Assembly: GCF_028281565.1 (NCBI RefSeq)
Contig: NZ_JANQJQ010000025.1
Coordinates: 62,001 to 126,000 of the forward strand
Source: Seonamhaeicola sp.
GTDB taxonomy: Bacteria; Bacteroidota; Bacteroidia; Flavobacteriales; Flavobacteriaceae
DNA: 64,000 nt
Direction: 5' to 3'
Shown here: positions 43,401-51,790 of the stretch, piece by piece
Position numbering within the stretch: position 1 is the stretch's first letter
Layout of the letters: each line of letters begins with the position of its first letter
Notes under the pieces: generated by a model
The model's database searches: none
What the model saw: only the letters and a program-made list of their open reading frames with translations
Told to the model about the DNA's origin: nothing
Translations under genes and position numbers: made by a program

Positions 43401-43951
43401 TTAGAGATTTCGTGAGACGTTCTAAATCCGTCGAATATATTTAAGAAAGGCACTCTGGATTTCAATGCGGCTACTTGAGATATTAAAGCAAAATCATGGG
43501 CTTCCTGAACGGAACCACCAAATAGCATTGAGAATCCGGTTTGGCGGGTCGCCATGACATCGGAATGATCTCCGAAAATGGATAGTGCATGCGTAGCCAC
43601 TGTCCTTGCCGCAACATGAATGACTGAAGGCAGTAGTTCTCCCGCTATCTTGTACATGTTCGGGATCATTAACAGCAATCCTTGAGACGCCGTAAACGTA
43701 GTTGTCAGTGCTCCTGCCTGTAAGGACCCGTGAACGGCTCCGGCGGCACCACCTTCACTTTGCATTTCTACGATTCTCGGAATATTGTTCCAAATATTTT
43801 TTTGGCCTTTGGAACTAAATACATCAACATGCTCCCCCATGGGAGAGGCAGGTGTTATAGGATAAATGGCACATACTTCATTGGTCTTATGGGCAACTCT
43901 TGCAACGGCTTCATTAGCATCACAAATGAGTTTTGGGAATTCATTTTTCAT
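40421..43951 (-). CDS. nifJ: Pyruvate:ferredoxin (flavodoxin) oxidoreductase, single chain
   Basis: 1176 residues, the full fused homodimeric PFOR. Domains in order: pyruvate-binding (NEVCAIYPITPASPMGE), transketolase-like second domain, gamma domain with GLGSDGTVGANKNSIK, an insert with two [4Fe-4S] motifs (CTQCNKCIAICPHAA and CTGCDLCVAFCP), then the thiamine domain with CSGCGETPY, GDGWAYDIGYGG and SNTGGQTSKATPLGA. It oxidises pyruvate and CoA to acetyl-CoA and CO2, giving two electrons to ferredoxin. It is oxygen-sensitive in many organisms. The ferredoxin gene upstream on the same strand, 283 bases away, is the likely partner. Confidence 0.96.
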   Translation of the reverse strand: MKNEFPKLICDANEAVARVAHKTNEVCAIYPITPASPMGEHVDVFSSKGQKNIWNNIPRIVEMQSEGGAAGAVHGSLQAGALTTTFTASQGLLLMIPNMYKIAGELLPSVIHVAARTVATHALSIFGDHSDVMATRQTGFSMLFGGSVQEAHDFALISQVAALKSRVPFLNIFDGFRTSHEISKIDGFTDDIIKDMMPDDDIMAHKKRSLDPDNPVIRGTSQNPDVFFQAREAANSYYQKVPDIVDDTMKEFYKQTGRRYSLFYYVGHPEAERVIVIMGSGQGPVMEAVDTMVKNGEKVGAVIVRLFRPFSIKHFVDALPETVKKIGVLDRTKEPGSLGEPLYQDVVTAFNESDRAMPKVVGGRYGLSSKEFDPAMVKAVFDELDKPEPKNHFTIGINDDVTHTSLEIGERFKTAKNTFNCMFFGLGSDGTVGANKNSIKIIGETTDNYVQGYFVYDSKKAGAQTVSHLRFGPDPIYSTYLIHKANFVACHQFHFIEKYNILDHIKKGGTFLLNAPYSKDDIWEKLPKLMQEQIINNELEFYVIDASKVAHEASLGKRTNTVLQTCFFAISGVLPKDEAIAKIKEAIIKSYSKKGEAVVQMNFNAVDKSLENLQKVDYPKQVTSDAGLKPILTGDADPFVEEVLGKILVGKGDDLPVSAFPVDGTFPVGTSQFEKRGIADFVPVWDDVNLCTQCNKCIAICPHAAIRAKVVKNDELKDAPATLKSVPAKGRPFSKEEESYVLQVSPQDCTGCDLCVAFCPAVSKEDPDFKAINMHSKLKVESVEDLNWNYFVDLPDYNRTELQITNVKGSQFLEPLFEFSGACSGCGETPYIKMLTQLYGDSIMIANATGCSSIYGGNLPTTPYKANKFGRGPAWANSLFEDNAEFGMGMKLALSKKQEYAADLLESLKGEVGSELVEAILNNPEKTEAEKAENFANIDKLKIKLAQIDNANAKRLMQLTEYLRRKSVWIVGGDGWAYDIGYGGVDHVLASGENINIMVLDTEIYSNTGGQTSKATPLGASAKFSVSGKRTSKKNLALQAVSYGNVYVAQIAMGAKDLQSLKAIEEAEAYDGPSLIIAYSHCGDHGYNLRDGAKQQEKAVQSGYWPLFRFDPSKPKGKKFKLDSKAPSIPLEDFMYNETRFTRVVKENAELGAQLLKQAQEEVNTNWERLELYRDI

Positions 43952-44164
43952 AATAAAGGAGTCTTAATTTAGCAATGTGGAATTTAATAAGGCTGAAGAC
44001 CTCTGTTCTATAAAATTACAGACTAAGAGTAGACCTAATCAGGTTATAAAAGTGAATAACGTTTAGGTGTGTACAATTAAATATCACATAAATTTAAAAT
44101 GAATACCCGTATTAGACTATGACAATTATCATGTCTGAAAATGTGGCGTATAAAGGGAAATAAA

Positions 44165-44192
44165 AAAGGGTTCCCTTTTAAGAGATCCCTTT
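44165..44192 (-). terminator. Terminator after the 2[4Fe-4S] ferredoxin gene
   Basis: On the minus strand AAAGGGATCTCTT pairs with AAGGGAACCCTTT (one mismatch, one G-T) and runs into a T-rich tail. The 283-base gap otherwise holds only the nifJ upstream region. Confidence 0.8.
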
Positions 44193-44234
44193 CTTAATAT
44201 AAAATTGTTTAAGCCCGAGTATTATACCGAACAA

Positions 44235-44585
44235 TTATTCGGCGTGTAACCAGGCTTTTTTCTCTAATAATTCTTCTTCTGATTCTACATGGTCTTCGTC
44301 AGGCACACAACAGTCTACCGGACAAACAGAAGCACATTGTGGCTCTTCGTGAAAACCTTTACATTCGGTACACTTATCAGGTACTATATAATAGAATTCA
44401 TCAGAGATAGGTTCGTTCATTTCATCAGCATCAACTTCCTCTCCACCAGGAGTCGTCACAGTACCACTTAAAGCGGTCTCGTCTGCATAGGCCCATTCCT
44501 GATCAGGCTCGTAAATTGCGTTATTAGGACATTCTACGATACAGGCATCGCAATTAATACATTCATCGGTTATTATAATCGCCAT
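44235..44585 (-). CDS. 2[4Fe-4S] ferredoxin
   Basis: 116 residues. Cluster motifs are CINCDACIVECPNNAI at the N-terminus and CTECKGFHEEPQCASVCPVDCC near the C-terminus, the latter with a longer loop as in Chromatium-type ferredoxins. An acidic insert of about 35 residues separates them. It is a one-electron carrier for the PFOR and KOR enzymes encoded beside it and a plausible electron donor to complex I. It diverges from korA, with 169 bases between the start codons. Confidence 0.9.
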   Translation of the reverse strand: MAIIITDECINCDACIVECPNNAIYEPDQEWAYADETALSGTVTTPGGEEVDADEMNEPISDEFYYIVPDKCTECKGFHEEPQCASVCPVDCCVPDEDHVESEEELLEKKAWLHAE

Positions 44586-44754
44586 AATTTATTATTTTTA
44601 AGACATGATTTGTAAAAATAGCTATCTTTTTAAAATATTTATATGATAAATTTCATATTGCTTGCAAAAAAGTAAAATTATATTTGAAACTTATCGTATC
44701 CATAAAATTATAGATTTTTAATAAATTTAATTAGATTTTTAACTTTTTTATTGC

Positions 44755-46608
44755 ATGACAACAACTCAAATTAAGCATCATCCGGAAACACTTGAAGCAG
44801 TTATTATTAGATTTGTTGGTGATTCCGGCGATGGGATGCAATTAACCGGTACGCAGTTCTCTGATACTTCTGCTATGTTTGGTAATGATATAGCAACATT
44901 TCCTAATTATCCTGCGGAGATTAGAGCCCCTCAGGGGAGTCTGTATGGCGTGTCCGGGTTTCAGGTGCATATAGGTAGTGTTGAGATCAGTACGCCCGGA
45001 GATGAAGTAGATTTATTAGTTGCAATGAATCCAGCCGGTTTAAAGACCAATTTACATGCGGTAAAGCCTGGTCATACCATTATTGTAGATACAGATGCTT
45101 TTACTAAAAAGAACCTGGAAAAGGCGCAATATGAGAGCAACCCCTTAGAGGACGGAAGTTTAGATAACTACCGGGTTATTGAGGTCACCATGACGTCATT
45201 GACAAAAGAAGCCTTAAAAGATGTTGAAGGATTAGACAATAAGAGTATTACACGAAGTAAAAACATGTTTGCTTTAGGGATGGTTTACTGGATGTATGAC
45301 AGATCTACAGATCACACCATAGAGTTCTTTAAGAAAAAGTTCCAGTCAAAACCCGCATTAATTGAGGCTAACACTAAAGTACTAAACACAGGGTACTATT
45401 TTGCCGAAACGCTTGAATTGATTCCCAATGCTTATGCTATTGCTCCTGCCAAGATGGAGGCCGGAACCTATAGAATAATAATGGGTAATACGGCAACCGC
45501 CTGGGGGTTTTTGGCAGCGTCTGAGAAATGTGGTTTGGATCTGTTTTTAGGGTCTTACCCCATTACTCCGGCTTCCGATATTCTTCATGAGTTGGCAAAA
45601 CACCAGCATTTTGGAGTAAAAACGTTTCAGGCAGAAGATGAAATTGCCGGTATAACCTCCGCCATAGGTGCCTCCTTTGGAGGGAATTTGGCGCTTACCA
45701 CAACTTCTGGGCCGGGTTTGGCCCTTAAAGGAGAAGCTTTGGGTTTGGCCATGATGATTGAAATGCCTTTGGTTGTGGTAAATGTACAAAGAGGAGGGCC
45801 ATCAACAGGATTACCAACAAAAACGGAACAATCTGATTTGCTTCAGACATTGTACGGCAGAAATGGTGAGAGCCCCGTTATTGTTATTGCCGCCAGTACA
45901 CCTGCAAACTGTTTTGATTTTGCCTATGAAGCCGCAAAACTTACCTTGGAGCATATGACTCCGGTAGTTTTGTTAACAGACGGATATATTGCAAATGGTT
46001 CGGCGCCCTGGAAGATTAAATCCGTTAAGGACATGCCTGAAATTAAAAGTAAAATTATCCGGGAGGCTAAAGAGAATTGGCATCCATATGATAGAGACGA
46101 TACAACCTTAGCACGTTTTTGGGCTATACCGGGAACCCCCGGTTTAGAACATAGAGTTGGTGGTCTGGAAAAAGACCGTGTAAGTGGAAACGTATCTTAT
46201 GTTCCGGATAACCATGAGTATATGGTCAATATCAGGGCTGAAAAAATAAAGCGCGTTCAGGATGCTATCCCGGAATTAAAACCGGAATTTGTTGATTCAG
46301 GTGATTTATTGGTTGTTGGCTGGGGCGGTACTTACGGATCCATATATTCGGCTGTAAAACATGTAACAGAGGAAGGGGTTGATACTATAGGTCTTGCACA
46401 TTTCAATTATATAAATCCCTTGCCTAAAAATACGTTGGATGTATTAAAGCGATTTAAGAAAGTATTGGTTTGTGAACTAAATAACGGACAGTTCGCTAAA
46501 GTATTAAAACAACATTTTGATATTGAAATCTTGCAGTTCAATAAGATCCAGGGATTACCTTTTGGTAATGAGGAGTTAGTTCAAAAATTTAAACAATTGG
46601 TAAAATAG
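44755..46608 (+). CDS. korA: 2-oxoacid:ferredoxin oxidoreductase, fused gamma-alpha subunit
   Basis: 617 residues. The N-terminal gamma domain (IIRFVGDSGDGMQLTGTQFS) is fused to the alpha domain (from about residue 240; FLGSYPITPASDILHELAK and TTTSGPGLALKGEALGLAMM). This two-subunit form with KorB oxidises 2-oxoglutarate to succinyl-CoA, giving reduced ferredoxin. The gene is first in a run that continues through korB and the whole nuo cluster. Substrate preference (2-oxoglutarate against branched or aromatic 2-oxoacids) is inferred from the overall family likeness, not from residues. Confidence 0.93.
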   Translation: MTTTQIKHHPETLEAVIIRFVGDSGDGMQLTGTQFSDTSAMFGNDIATFPNYPAEIRAPQGSLYGVSGFQVHIGSVEISTPGDEVDLLVAMNPAGLKTNLHAVKPGHTIIVDTDAFTKKNLEKAQYESNPLEDGSLDNYRVIEVTMTSLTKEALKDVEGLDNKSITRSKNMFALGMVYWMYDRSTDHTIEFFKKKFQSKPALIEANTKVLNTGYYFAETLELIPNAYAIAPAKMEAGTYRIIMGNTATAWGFLAASEKCGLDLFLGSYPITPASDILHELAKHQHFGVKTFQAEDEIAGITSAIGASFGGNLALTTTSGPGLALKGEALGLAMMIEMPLVVVNVQRGGPSTGLPTKTEQSDLLQTLYGRNGESPVIVIAASTPANCFDFAYEAAKLTLEHMTPVVLLTDGYIANGSAPWKIKSVKDMPEIKSKIIREAKENWHPYDRDDTTLARFWAIPGTPGLEHRVGGLEKDRVSGNVSYVPDNHEYMVNIRAEKIKRVQDAIPELKPEFVDSGDLLVVGWGGTYGSIYSAVKHVTEEGVDTIGLAHFNYINPLPKNTLDVLKRFKKVLVCELNNGQFAKVLKQHFDIEILQFNKIQGLPFGNEELVQKFKQLVK

Positions 46609-46609
46609 T

Positions 46610-47623
46610 ATGGAAACAACGGTAGACAATAAATACACCTTTAAGGATTTTGCCAGTGACCAGGAAGTTAGATGGTGTCCCGGTTGTGACGATTATGTTA
46701 TTTTAAGAGCCATGCAAAAGGCGCTTCCTGAGATGGGTGTTAAAAAAGAAGATGTAGTGTTCATTTCGGGAATAGGCTGTTCTTCGCGTTTTCCCTATTA
46801 TATGGACACCTATGGTATGCACAGTATTCATGGGAGGGCGCCGGCCATTGCTACCGGAACTAAATTAGCTAACCCTGACCTGAGTGTATGGGTAATAACA
46901 GGTGATGGCGACTCCATGGCCATTGGTGGAAATCATTTTATACATGCCTTAAGAAGGAATGTTGATTTAAACATCGTACTCTTTAATAATGAAATATACG
47001 GTTTAACAAAAGGACAGTTTTCGCCAACCTCTTTGGTAGGACAGAAAACAAAATCTTCCCCTTACGGAAATACGCAACCACCGTTTTCAGCCGGAGAATT
47101 GGCCATAGGGGCTCAAGCGCGTTTCTTCGCACGAATTGGGGGTAATACACCAAAAGAAATGACTCAAATTTTTATTGAGTCTGAAAAGTTTAAAGGGACC
47201 TCCCTTATCGAGGTACTGCAGAACTGCCCGATTTTTAATGATGGCTGCTATGACGAGTTTACAGATAAAGCTGTTCGGGAAGACAGGCAATTGTATGTTG
47301 AGCATGGTAAGCCTATGATCTTTGGTAAAGAAAAAGATAAAGGGCTTGTTCTAAACGGTTTGAAACTTGAAGTGGTAACCATTGGAGAGGATGGTGTTAC
47401 AGAAGAAGATATTCTGGTTCACGATGCTAAAGAACAAGATCCTACGCTACACCAAATGCTGGTGCGGTTACATTACCCTAAAGTTACGGGTATTATCAGA
47501 AGTTTTGATGATGTAACCCTGGAGGAACGAAAAAATGATCAAATAGAACAAGTTAAATCAAATTCGAAGTTCAGTGTTACTGACGATTTGTTCTTTTCCG
47601 GGGATATTTACGAGGTTGAATAA
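46610..47623 (+). CDS. korB: 2-oxoacid:ferredoxin oxidoreductase, beta subunit
   Basis: 337 residues. The thiamine-diphosphate motif is VITGDGDSMAIGGNHFIHA with NNEIYGLTKGQFSPTS. WCPGCDDY near the N-terminus and SGIGCSSRFPYY carry the cysteines that bind its single [4Fe-4S] cluster. Partner of KorA one base upstream. Its stop is 13 bases from the nuoA ATG, with no terminator between, so KOR and complex I are probably on one transcript. Confidence 0.94.
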   Translation: METTVDNKYTFKDFASDQEVRWCPGCDDYVILRAMQKALPEMGVKKEDVVFISGIGCSSRFPYYMDTYGMHSIHGRAPAIATGTKLANPDLSVWVITGDGDSMAIGGNHFIHALRRNVDLNIVLFNNEIYGLTKGQFSPTSLVGQKTKSSPYGNTQPPFSAGELAIGAQARFFARIGGNTPKEMTQIFIESEKFKGTSLIEVLQNCPIFNDGCYDEFTDKAVREDRQLYVEHGKPMIFGKEKDKGLVLNGLKLEVVTIGEDGVTEEDILVHDAKEQDPTLHQMLVRLHYPKVTGIIRSFDDVTLEERKNDQIEQVKSNSKFSVTDDLFFSGDIYEVE

Positions 47624-47636
47624 ATAATAAAGATCT

Positions 47637-47987
47637 ATGGGATCAGAAGCTATAATTGTTTTTTTTCTTGCCGGAGTTGTACTGGTGGCGGGAGCTAATT
47701 TTTTGTCAAATTTAGTATCTCATAAATCAGATAACACGCAGAAGCGGGAACCCTATGAGAGCGGTATGAAAACCATAGGACCTACCTGGGTACAGTTTAA
47801 AGTGGGATATTACCTTTTCGCCATATTGTTTTTGATCTTTGATGTGGAAGTAGCTTTTTTGGTGCCCTGGGCAGTGGTTTTTGGTGATTTTGGAGGCTTA
47901 GCTTTTATTGAGATATTCATCTTTTTATTCATACTTGGACTGGGGTTACTTTATGCATGGAAAAAAGGCGCATTAAAATGGGAGTAG
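47637..47987 (+). CDS. nuoA: Complex I subunit A
   Basis: 116 residues with three membrane helices and the conserved loop [16 protein letters not shown] between the first two. [20 protein letters not shown] marks the second helix. NuoA is a small subunit at the join of the membrane and peripheral arms near the quinone site. It begins the nuo genes directly behind korB, and its end overlaps nuoB by ten bases if nuoB starts at 47978. Confidence 0.94.
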   Translation: MGSEAIIVFFLAGVVLVAGANFLSNLVSHKSDNTQKREPYESGMKTIGPTWVQFKVGYYLFAILFLIFDVEVAFLVPWAVVFGDFGGLAFIEIFIFLFILGLGLLYAWKKGALKWE

Positions 47988-48544
47988 ATAACACATACAA
48001 AATACCGGATGATTTTCCCGGAAAAGTAATTCCTGCCGGGAACGGTGCCAATATTGTGGTGACCTCATTAGATAAAATAATTAATTGGGGCCGATCAAAC
48101 TCGTTGTGGTCCTTATATTTTGGAACCAGTTGTTGTGCCATTGAGATGATGCAGACGGGAGCCTCCAGGCACGATTATTCGCGGTTTGGATTTGAAGTAG
48201 CACGCCCTTCACCGCGTCAGGCCGATCTAATTATTATTGCCGGTACTATTGTAAATAAAATGGCGCCTGTGTTAAGACGGTTGTATGATCAAATGGCAGA
48301 GCCCAGATATGTTATAGCGATGGGAGCCTGTGCTATTTCCGGAGGGCCATTTTTCTATAATACGTATTCCGTAGTAAAAGGAGCAGACCATGTGATCCCC
48401 GTAGATGTTTATGTTCCGGGATGCCCGCCAAGGCCCGAAGCTTTATTGGAAGGTATGCTCATGTTACAGGACAAGATCAGGACCGAGAACATGAAAGAAA
48501 AGAAGAACCCTATTGAAGGGTTTGATGAAGGCTTTTATCAATAA
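47978..48544 (+). CDS. nuoB: Complex I subunit B (cluster N2)
   Basis: 188 residues. [16 protein letters not shown] and [16 protein letters not shown] hold the cysteines of cluster N2, the last Fe-S cluster before quinone. [15 protein letters not shown] is also diagnostic. In a complex I without NuoEFG, electrons must reach N2 through NuoI. The frame extends back to ATG at 47957, but ATG at 47978 gives [14 protein letters not shown] and a modest overlap with nuoA. Confidence 0.95.
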   Translation: MGVDNTYKIPDDFPGKVIPAGNGANIVVTSLDKIINWGRSNSLWSLYFGTSCCAIEMMQTGASRHDYSRFGFEVARPSPRQADLIIIAGTIVNKMAPVLRRLYDQMAEPRYVIAMGACAISGGPFFYNTYSVVKGADHVIPVDVYVPGCPPRPEALLEGMLMLQDKIRTENMKEKKNPIEGFDEGFYQ

Positions 48545-48548
48545 GATT

Positions 48549-49100
48549 ATGACTAACGAAGCATTGCAAATACTAATTGGTAGTTGGTTTCCGAATCCTG
48601 AGGCTGATAAGGTTGTTGATCAGGTAGAAGTCTTGGCTGATGATGGGGAGGATCCTGTACCACAAGATCCTGTAAACCCCAGTTTGTTGGAATTTGCCGA
48701 GGAAGGGTCACAATTTTTAAATGTTGAGGTAAGTCCGGACCATTTACATGAATTAATGAGTAAGTTAAAAGCCAATACAGAAACAAGTTTTGATTATTTA
48801 TTCTGTTTAAGCGGTGTTGATTGGGGAACGGAACTGGGCATCGTATACCATCTGGAATCTACGGCTCATCGGCATAATATAGTAGTTAAAGTAAAGACAG
48901 AGGACAGGGAAAATCCAACCTTTGATTCGGTTTGGGATATATGGCGAACCGCAGAGTTTCATGAACGCGAAGTCTTTGATTTTTTCGGAATAAAGTTTAA
49001 TAATCACCCAAATTTAAAGCGTCTCTTTTTAACACCGGAATGGGATGGGTTTCCGCTTAGAAAAGATTATGAAGATGCTATAAATATGGTCGTTAAATAG
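48549..49100 (+). CDS. nuoC: Complex I subunit C (30 kDa), with an acidic N-terminal extension
   Basis: 183 residues. The conserved C-terminal region is EFHEREVFDFFGIKFNNHPN followed by LRKDYE. The first 50 residues contain an acidic, proline-rich stretch (DDGEDPVPQDPVNP) not usual in flavobacterial NuoC. NuoC and NuoD are separate genes here. The frame opens upstream at 48513, but the ATG at 48549 lies four bases after the nuoB stop and gives MTNEALQILIGSW. Confidence 0.92.
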   Translation: MTNEALQILIGSWFPNPEADKVVDQVEVLADDGEDPVPQDPVNPSLLEFAEEGSQFLNVEVSPDHLHELMSKLKANTETSFDYLFCLSGVDWGTELGIVYHLESTAHRHNIVVKVKTEDRENPTFDSVWDIWRTAEFHEREVFDFFGIKFNNHPNLKRLFLTPEWDGFPLRKDYEDAINMVVK

Positions 49101-49105
49101 TGTGT

Positions 49106-50230
49106 ATGCAAGAAACCACTACTTTGAATAATAGTTTTAAATCGGAAGAGTATTTCATTAATATGGGACCTCAGCATCCTGCTACGCATGGGGTGCTTCG
49201 CCTTTTATTAACTATTGACGGTGAGATCATCAAAAAAGTAGAACCGGATCTGGGTTATATCCATCGTTCCATCGAGAAGATGTGTGAACGGGATAGCTAC
49301 CAACAAATAGTGCACTTAACAGATAGAATGGACTATCTGTCTTCACATATTAATAATGAAGCGGTTTGTTTAACGGTTGAAAACGCTTTACAACTTGAGA
49401 TCCCGGATCGTGTAAAAGTGGTAAGAACCATTATTGGAGAGCTTACCAGGATTGCATCGCATTGTCTTTGGTGGGGTGTTATGGGAATGGATGTAGGTGC
49501 GCTTACTACCTTTTTTTACGGGTTTAGAGACCGGGAAATGATCAATGATATTTTTGAAGAAACCTGTGGTGCCAGATTAACTATGAACTACAATGTTCCG
49601 GGAGGATTAATGTGGGATATCCATCCTAACTTTATTAACAGGGTTAAGAACTTTGTGGCACATTTCAAGACGAAAATTCCGGAATACGATAGATTATTGA
49701 CAGAAAATATCATATTTCAGAAGCGTACCAAAGGCGTAGGTGTTTTATCAAAAGAAGATGCCATATCATTTGGTGTTTCAGGGCCTGTAGGGCGAGGTTC
49801 CGGTTATTCCTGCGACGTTAGAAAATACCACCCTTATAGTGCGTTAGATAAAGTTACCTTTAATGAAGCATTAGAAACTGATGGAGACACCTTCGCACGC
49901 TATAATGTGAGAATTAAGGAATTATGGGAATCACTATCAATTGTAGAACAGTTAATAGATAATATACCGGATGGAGAGTACAGGGTAAAAACAAATGCTG
50001 TGATAAAACTACCTAAGGGGGAATTCTATCAAAAAGTGGAAACGGCAAGAGGCGAATTAGGAGTTTATATCATTAGTACAGGAACGAAAAACCCCTATAG
50101 ATTAAAATTCAGGTCGCCGGGGTTTTCAAACTTATCTGCCCTTAACCATATGGCAGTTGGTGGGAAAATAGGAGACTTAGTGGCCACTATGGCTACTTTA
50201 GATCTGGTAATTCCGGATATAGATAGATAA
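49106..50230 (+). CDS. nuoD: Complex I subunit D (49 kDa, quinone site)
   Basis: 374 residues. FINMGPQHPATHGVLRLLL is the signature of the 49-kDa subunit. The histidine of QHPATHG and a tyrosine of YLSSHINNEAVC line the quinone pocket. LGYIHRSIEKMCE and RIASHCLWWGVMGMDVGA are further blocks. GTG at 49100 could also be read, but ATG at 49106 is the sensible start. The gene is followed after ten bases by nuoH: no nuoE, nuoF or nuoG lies between. Confidence 0.95.
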   Translation: MQETTTLNNSFKSEEYFINMGPQHPATHGVLRLLLTIDGEIIKKVEPDLGYIHRSIEKMCERDSYQQIVHLTDRMDYLSSHINNEAVCLTVENALQLEIPDRVKVVRTIIGELTRIASHCLWWGVMGMDVGALTTFFYGFRDREMINDIFEETCGARLTMNYNVPGGLMWDIHPNFINRVKNFVAHFKTKIPEYDRLLTENIIFQKRTKGVGVLSKEDAISFGVSGPVGRGSGYSCDVRKYHPYSALDKVTFNEALETDGDTFARYNVRIKELWESLSIVEQLIDNIPDGEYRVKTNAVIKLPKGEFYQKVETARGELGVYIISTGTKNPYRLKFRSPGFSNLSALNHMAVGGKIGDLVATMATLDLVIPDIDR

Positions 50231-50240
50231 AGAACAGAGC

Positions 50241-51305
50241 ATGAGAATAGCTTTAAATATAACCGAAAATATTCAGGAATGGCTACTTGGAATGATGTCC
50301 GAGACTGCGGCTAATTATATGGCCATGGTCATTGTTGCCTTGATCTATTTAGGGATATTTTCAGTAGCAGGCTTATTTCTTGTTTTGATAGAAAGAAGAG
50401 TAGCCGCCTGGTTTCAATTGCGTATTGGTCCGAACCGGGTTGGTTTTCAGGGTTTACTTCAAACCATGGCAGATGCCCTGAAACTGGTATCAAAGGAGCT
50501 TACTGGGACTGATAGGGCCGATAAATTTCTGTACAATTTAGCCCCGTATTTTGTGATCATCTCTTCTTTAATGGCGTTGGGAGTTTTACCTTTTACTAAA
50601 GAATTTCAGGCTTTTGATATCAATATTGGCGTCTTCTTTTTAATAGCAATATCCTCAATAGGGGTCATAGGTATTTTATTAGGAGGCTGGGCTAGTAACA
50701 ATAAGTTTGCCCTAATTGGTGCCATGCGTAGTGGCGTTCAAACCATTAGCTATGAATTATCAGTGGGCTTGTCGCTTTTAACTATGATTCTCTTAACAGG
50801 ATCATTACAACTTTCGGAAATTGTAGAAGTACAAAAAAGCGGGTGGTTGATTGTTCAGGGGCATATTCCTGCAATCATTGCCTTTATGATCTTTATGATA
50901 GCCGGAACTGCAGAAACCAACAGAGCACCTTTTGATATGGTGGAGGCCGAATCGGAATTAGGAGCCGGTTTCCATACGGAATATTCGGGAATGAAGTTCG
51001 CCTATTTTTTCTTAGCGGAGTTTATCAATATGTTCTTAATAGCAGCCATTGGAACCACGGTGTTTTTCGGAGCCTGGTTGTCTCCTTTCGGGATCACCGA
51101 ATCCGTTCCATGGTTAGGAGCATTTTGGTTTCTGGCAAAGACCTTAATACTTGTGTTTTTAATGATGTGGTTCAGATGGACCTTTCCAAGATTACGGGTA
51201 GATCAGCTATTAACACTTGAGTGGAAATATTTACTACCGATTAATCTGGTAAATATTGTAATTATGGCATTTATTGTTTGGCAAAACTTAATTATTCAGA
51301 TATAA
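50241..51305 (+). CDS. nuoH: Complex I subunit H (membrane, quinone chamber)
   Basis: 354 residues with about eight membrane helices. LIERRVAAWFQLRIGPNRVGFQG and the acidic loop NRAPFDMVEAESELGAGFHTEYSGM form the E-channel and quinone chamber. The C-terminal MWFRWTFPRLRVDQLL is also diagnostic. NuoH connects the peripheral arm to the proton pumps. Ends inside the untranslated start of nuoI. Confidence 0.95.
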   Translation: MRIALNITENIQEWLLGMMSETAANYMAMVIVALIYLGIFSVAGLFLVLIERRVAAWFQLRIGPNRVGFQGLLQTMADALKLVSKELTGTDRADKFLYNLAPYFVIISSLMALGVLPFTKEFQAFDINIGVFFLIAISSIGVIGILLGGWASNNKFALIGAMRSGVQTISYELSVGLSLLTMILLTGSLQLSEIVEVQKSGWLIVQGHIPAIIAFMIFMIAGTAETNRAPFDMVEAESELGAGFHTEYSGMKFAYFFLAEFINMFLIAAIGTTVFFGAWLSPFGITESVPWLGAFWFLAKTLILVFLMMWFRWTFPRLRVDQLLTLEWKYLLPINLVNIVIMAFIVWQNLIIQI

Positions 51306-51310
51306 ATAGT

Positions 51311-51787
51311 ATGGGCTATTTTTCTAACATATACCAGGGAATTAAAACATTGCTGAAGGGGATGAGTGTGACCGGAAAGTATTTTTTGAATTCCAGAAAA
51401 GGAGCGATTACCCAGCAATATCCGGATAACAGAGCAACACTTAAAATGTTTGATCGATTCCGTGGCGAAGTTATTATGCCGCATGATGAGAATAATGAGC
51501 ATGCATGCACGGGCTGTCAGAAATGTGAAATTGCTTGTCCCAATGGTACCATAGAGATTATTTGGGATAGAGGCTTGGATGAAAATACCGGTAAAAAGAA
51601 AAAGAAAATAGACAAGTTTGTGTACCATTTAAGTATGTGCACTATGTGTGGGCTGTGTATTGATGTTTGTCCAACCGATGCTATTGAATGGGGACAGAAT
51701 TTTGAAAATTCAGTTTACGATAGAACCGCTTTAACCAGGGTTTTAAATAAGCCGGGTTCTAAGTTAAGACCCGGAGTGGAAGATTAA
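51311..51787 (+). CDS. nuoI: Complex I subunit I (two [4Fe-4S], 23 kDa)
   Basis: 158 residues with two motifs, ACTGCQKCEIACPNGT and CTMCGLCIDVCPTDAIEWG, for clusters N6a and N6b. In a complex without NuoEFG these are the outermost clusters and the likely docking point for ferredoxin. The frame opens at 51278 inside nuoH, but ATG at 51311, just after the nuoH stop, gives MGYFSNIYQGIKTLLKG, a standard start. Confidence 0.94.
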   Translation: MGYFSNIYQGIKTLLKGMSVTGKYFLNSRKGAITQQYPDNRATLKMFDRFRGEVIMPHDENNEHACTGCQKCEIACPNGTIEIIWDRGLDENTGKKKKKIDKFVYHLSMCTMCGLCIDVCPTDAIEWGQNFENSVYDRTALTRVLNKPGSKLRPGVED

Positions 51788-51790
51788 ACA

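Noticed and set aside
50231-50240. Hidden or degraded nuoE/F/G between nuoD and nuoH
   Set aside because: Only ten bases separate the two genes, so no remnant can be there.
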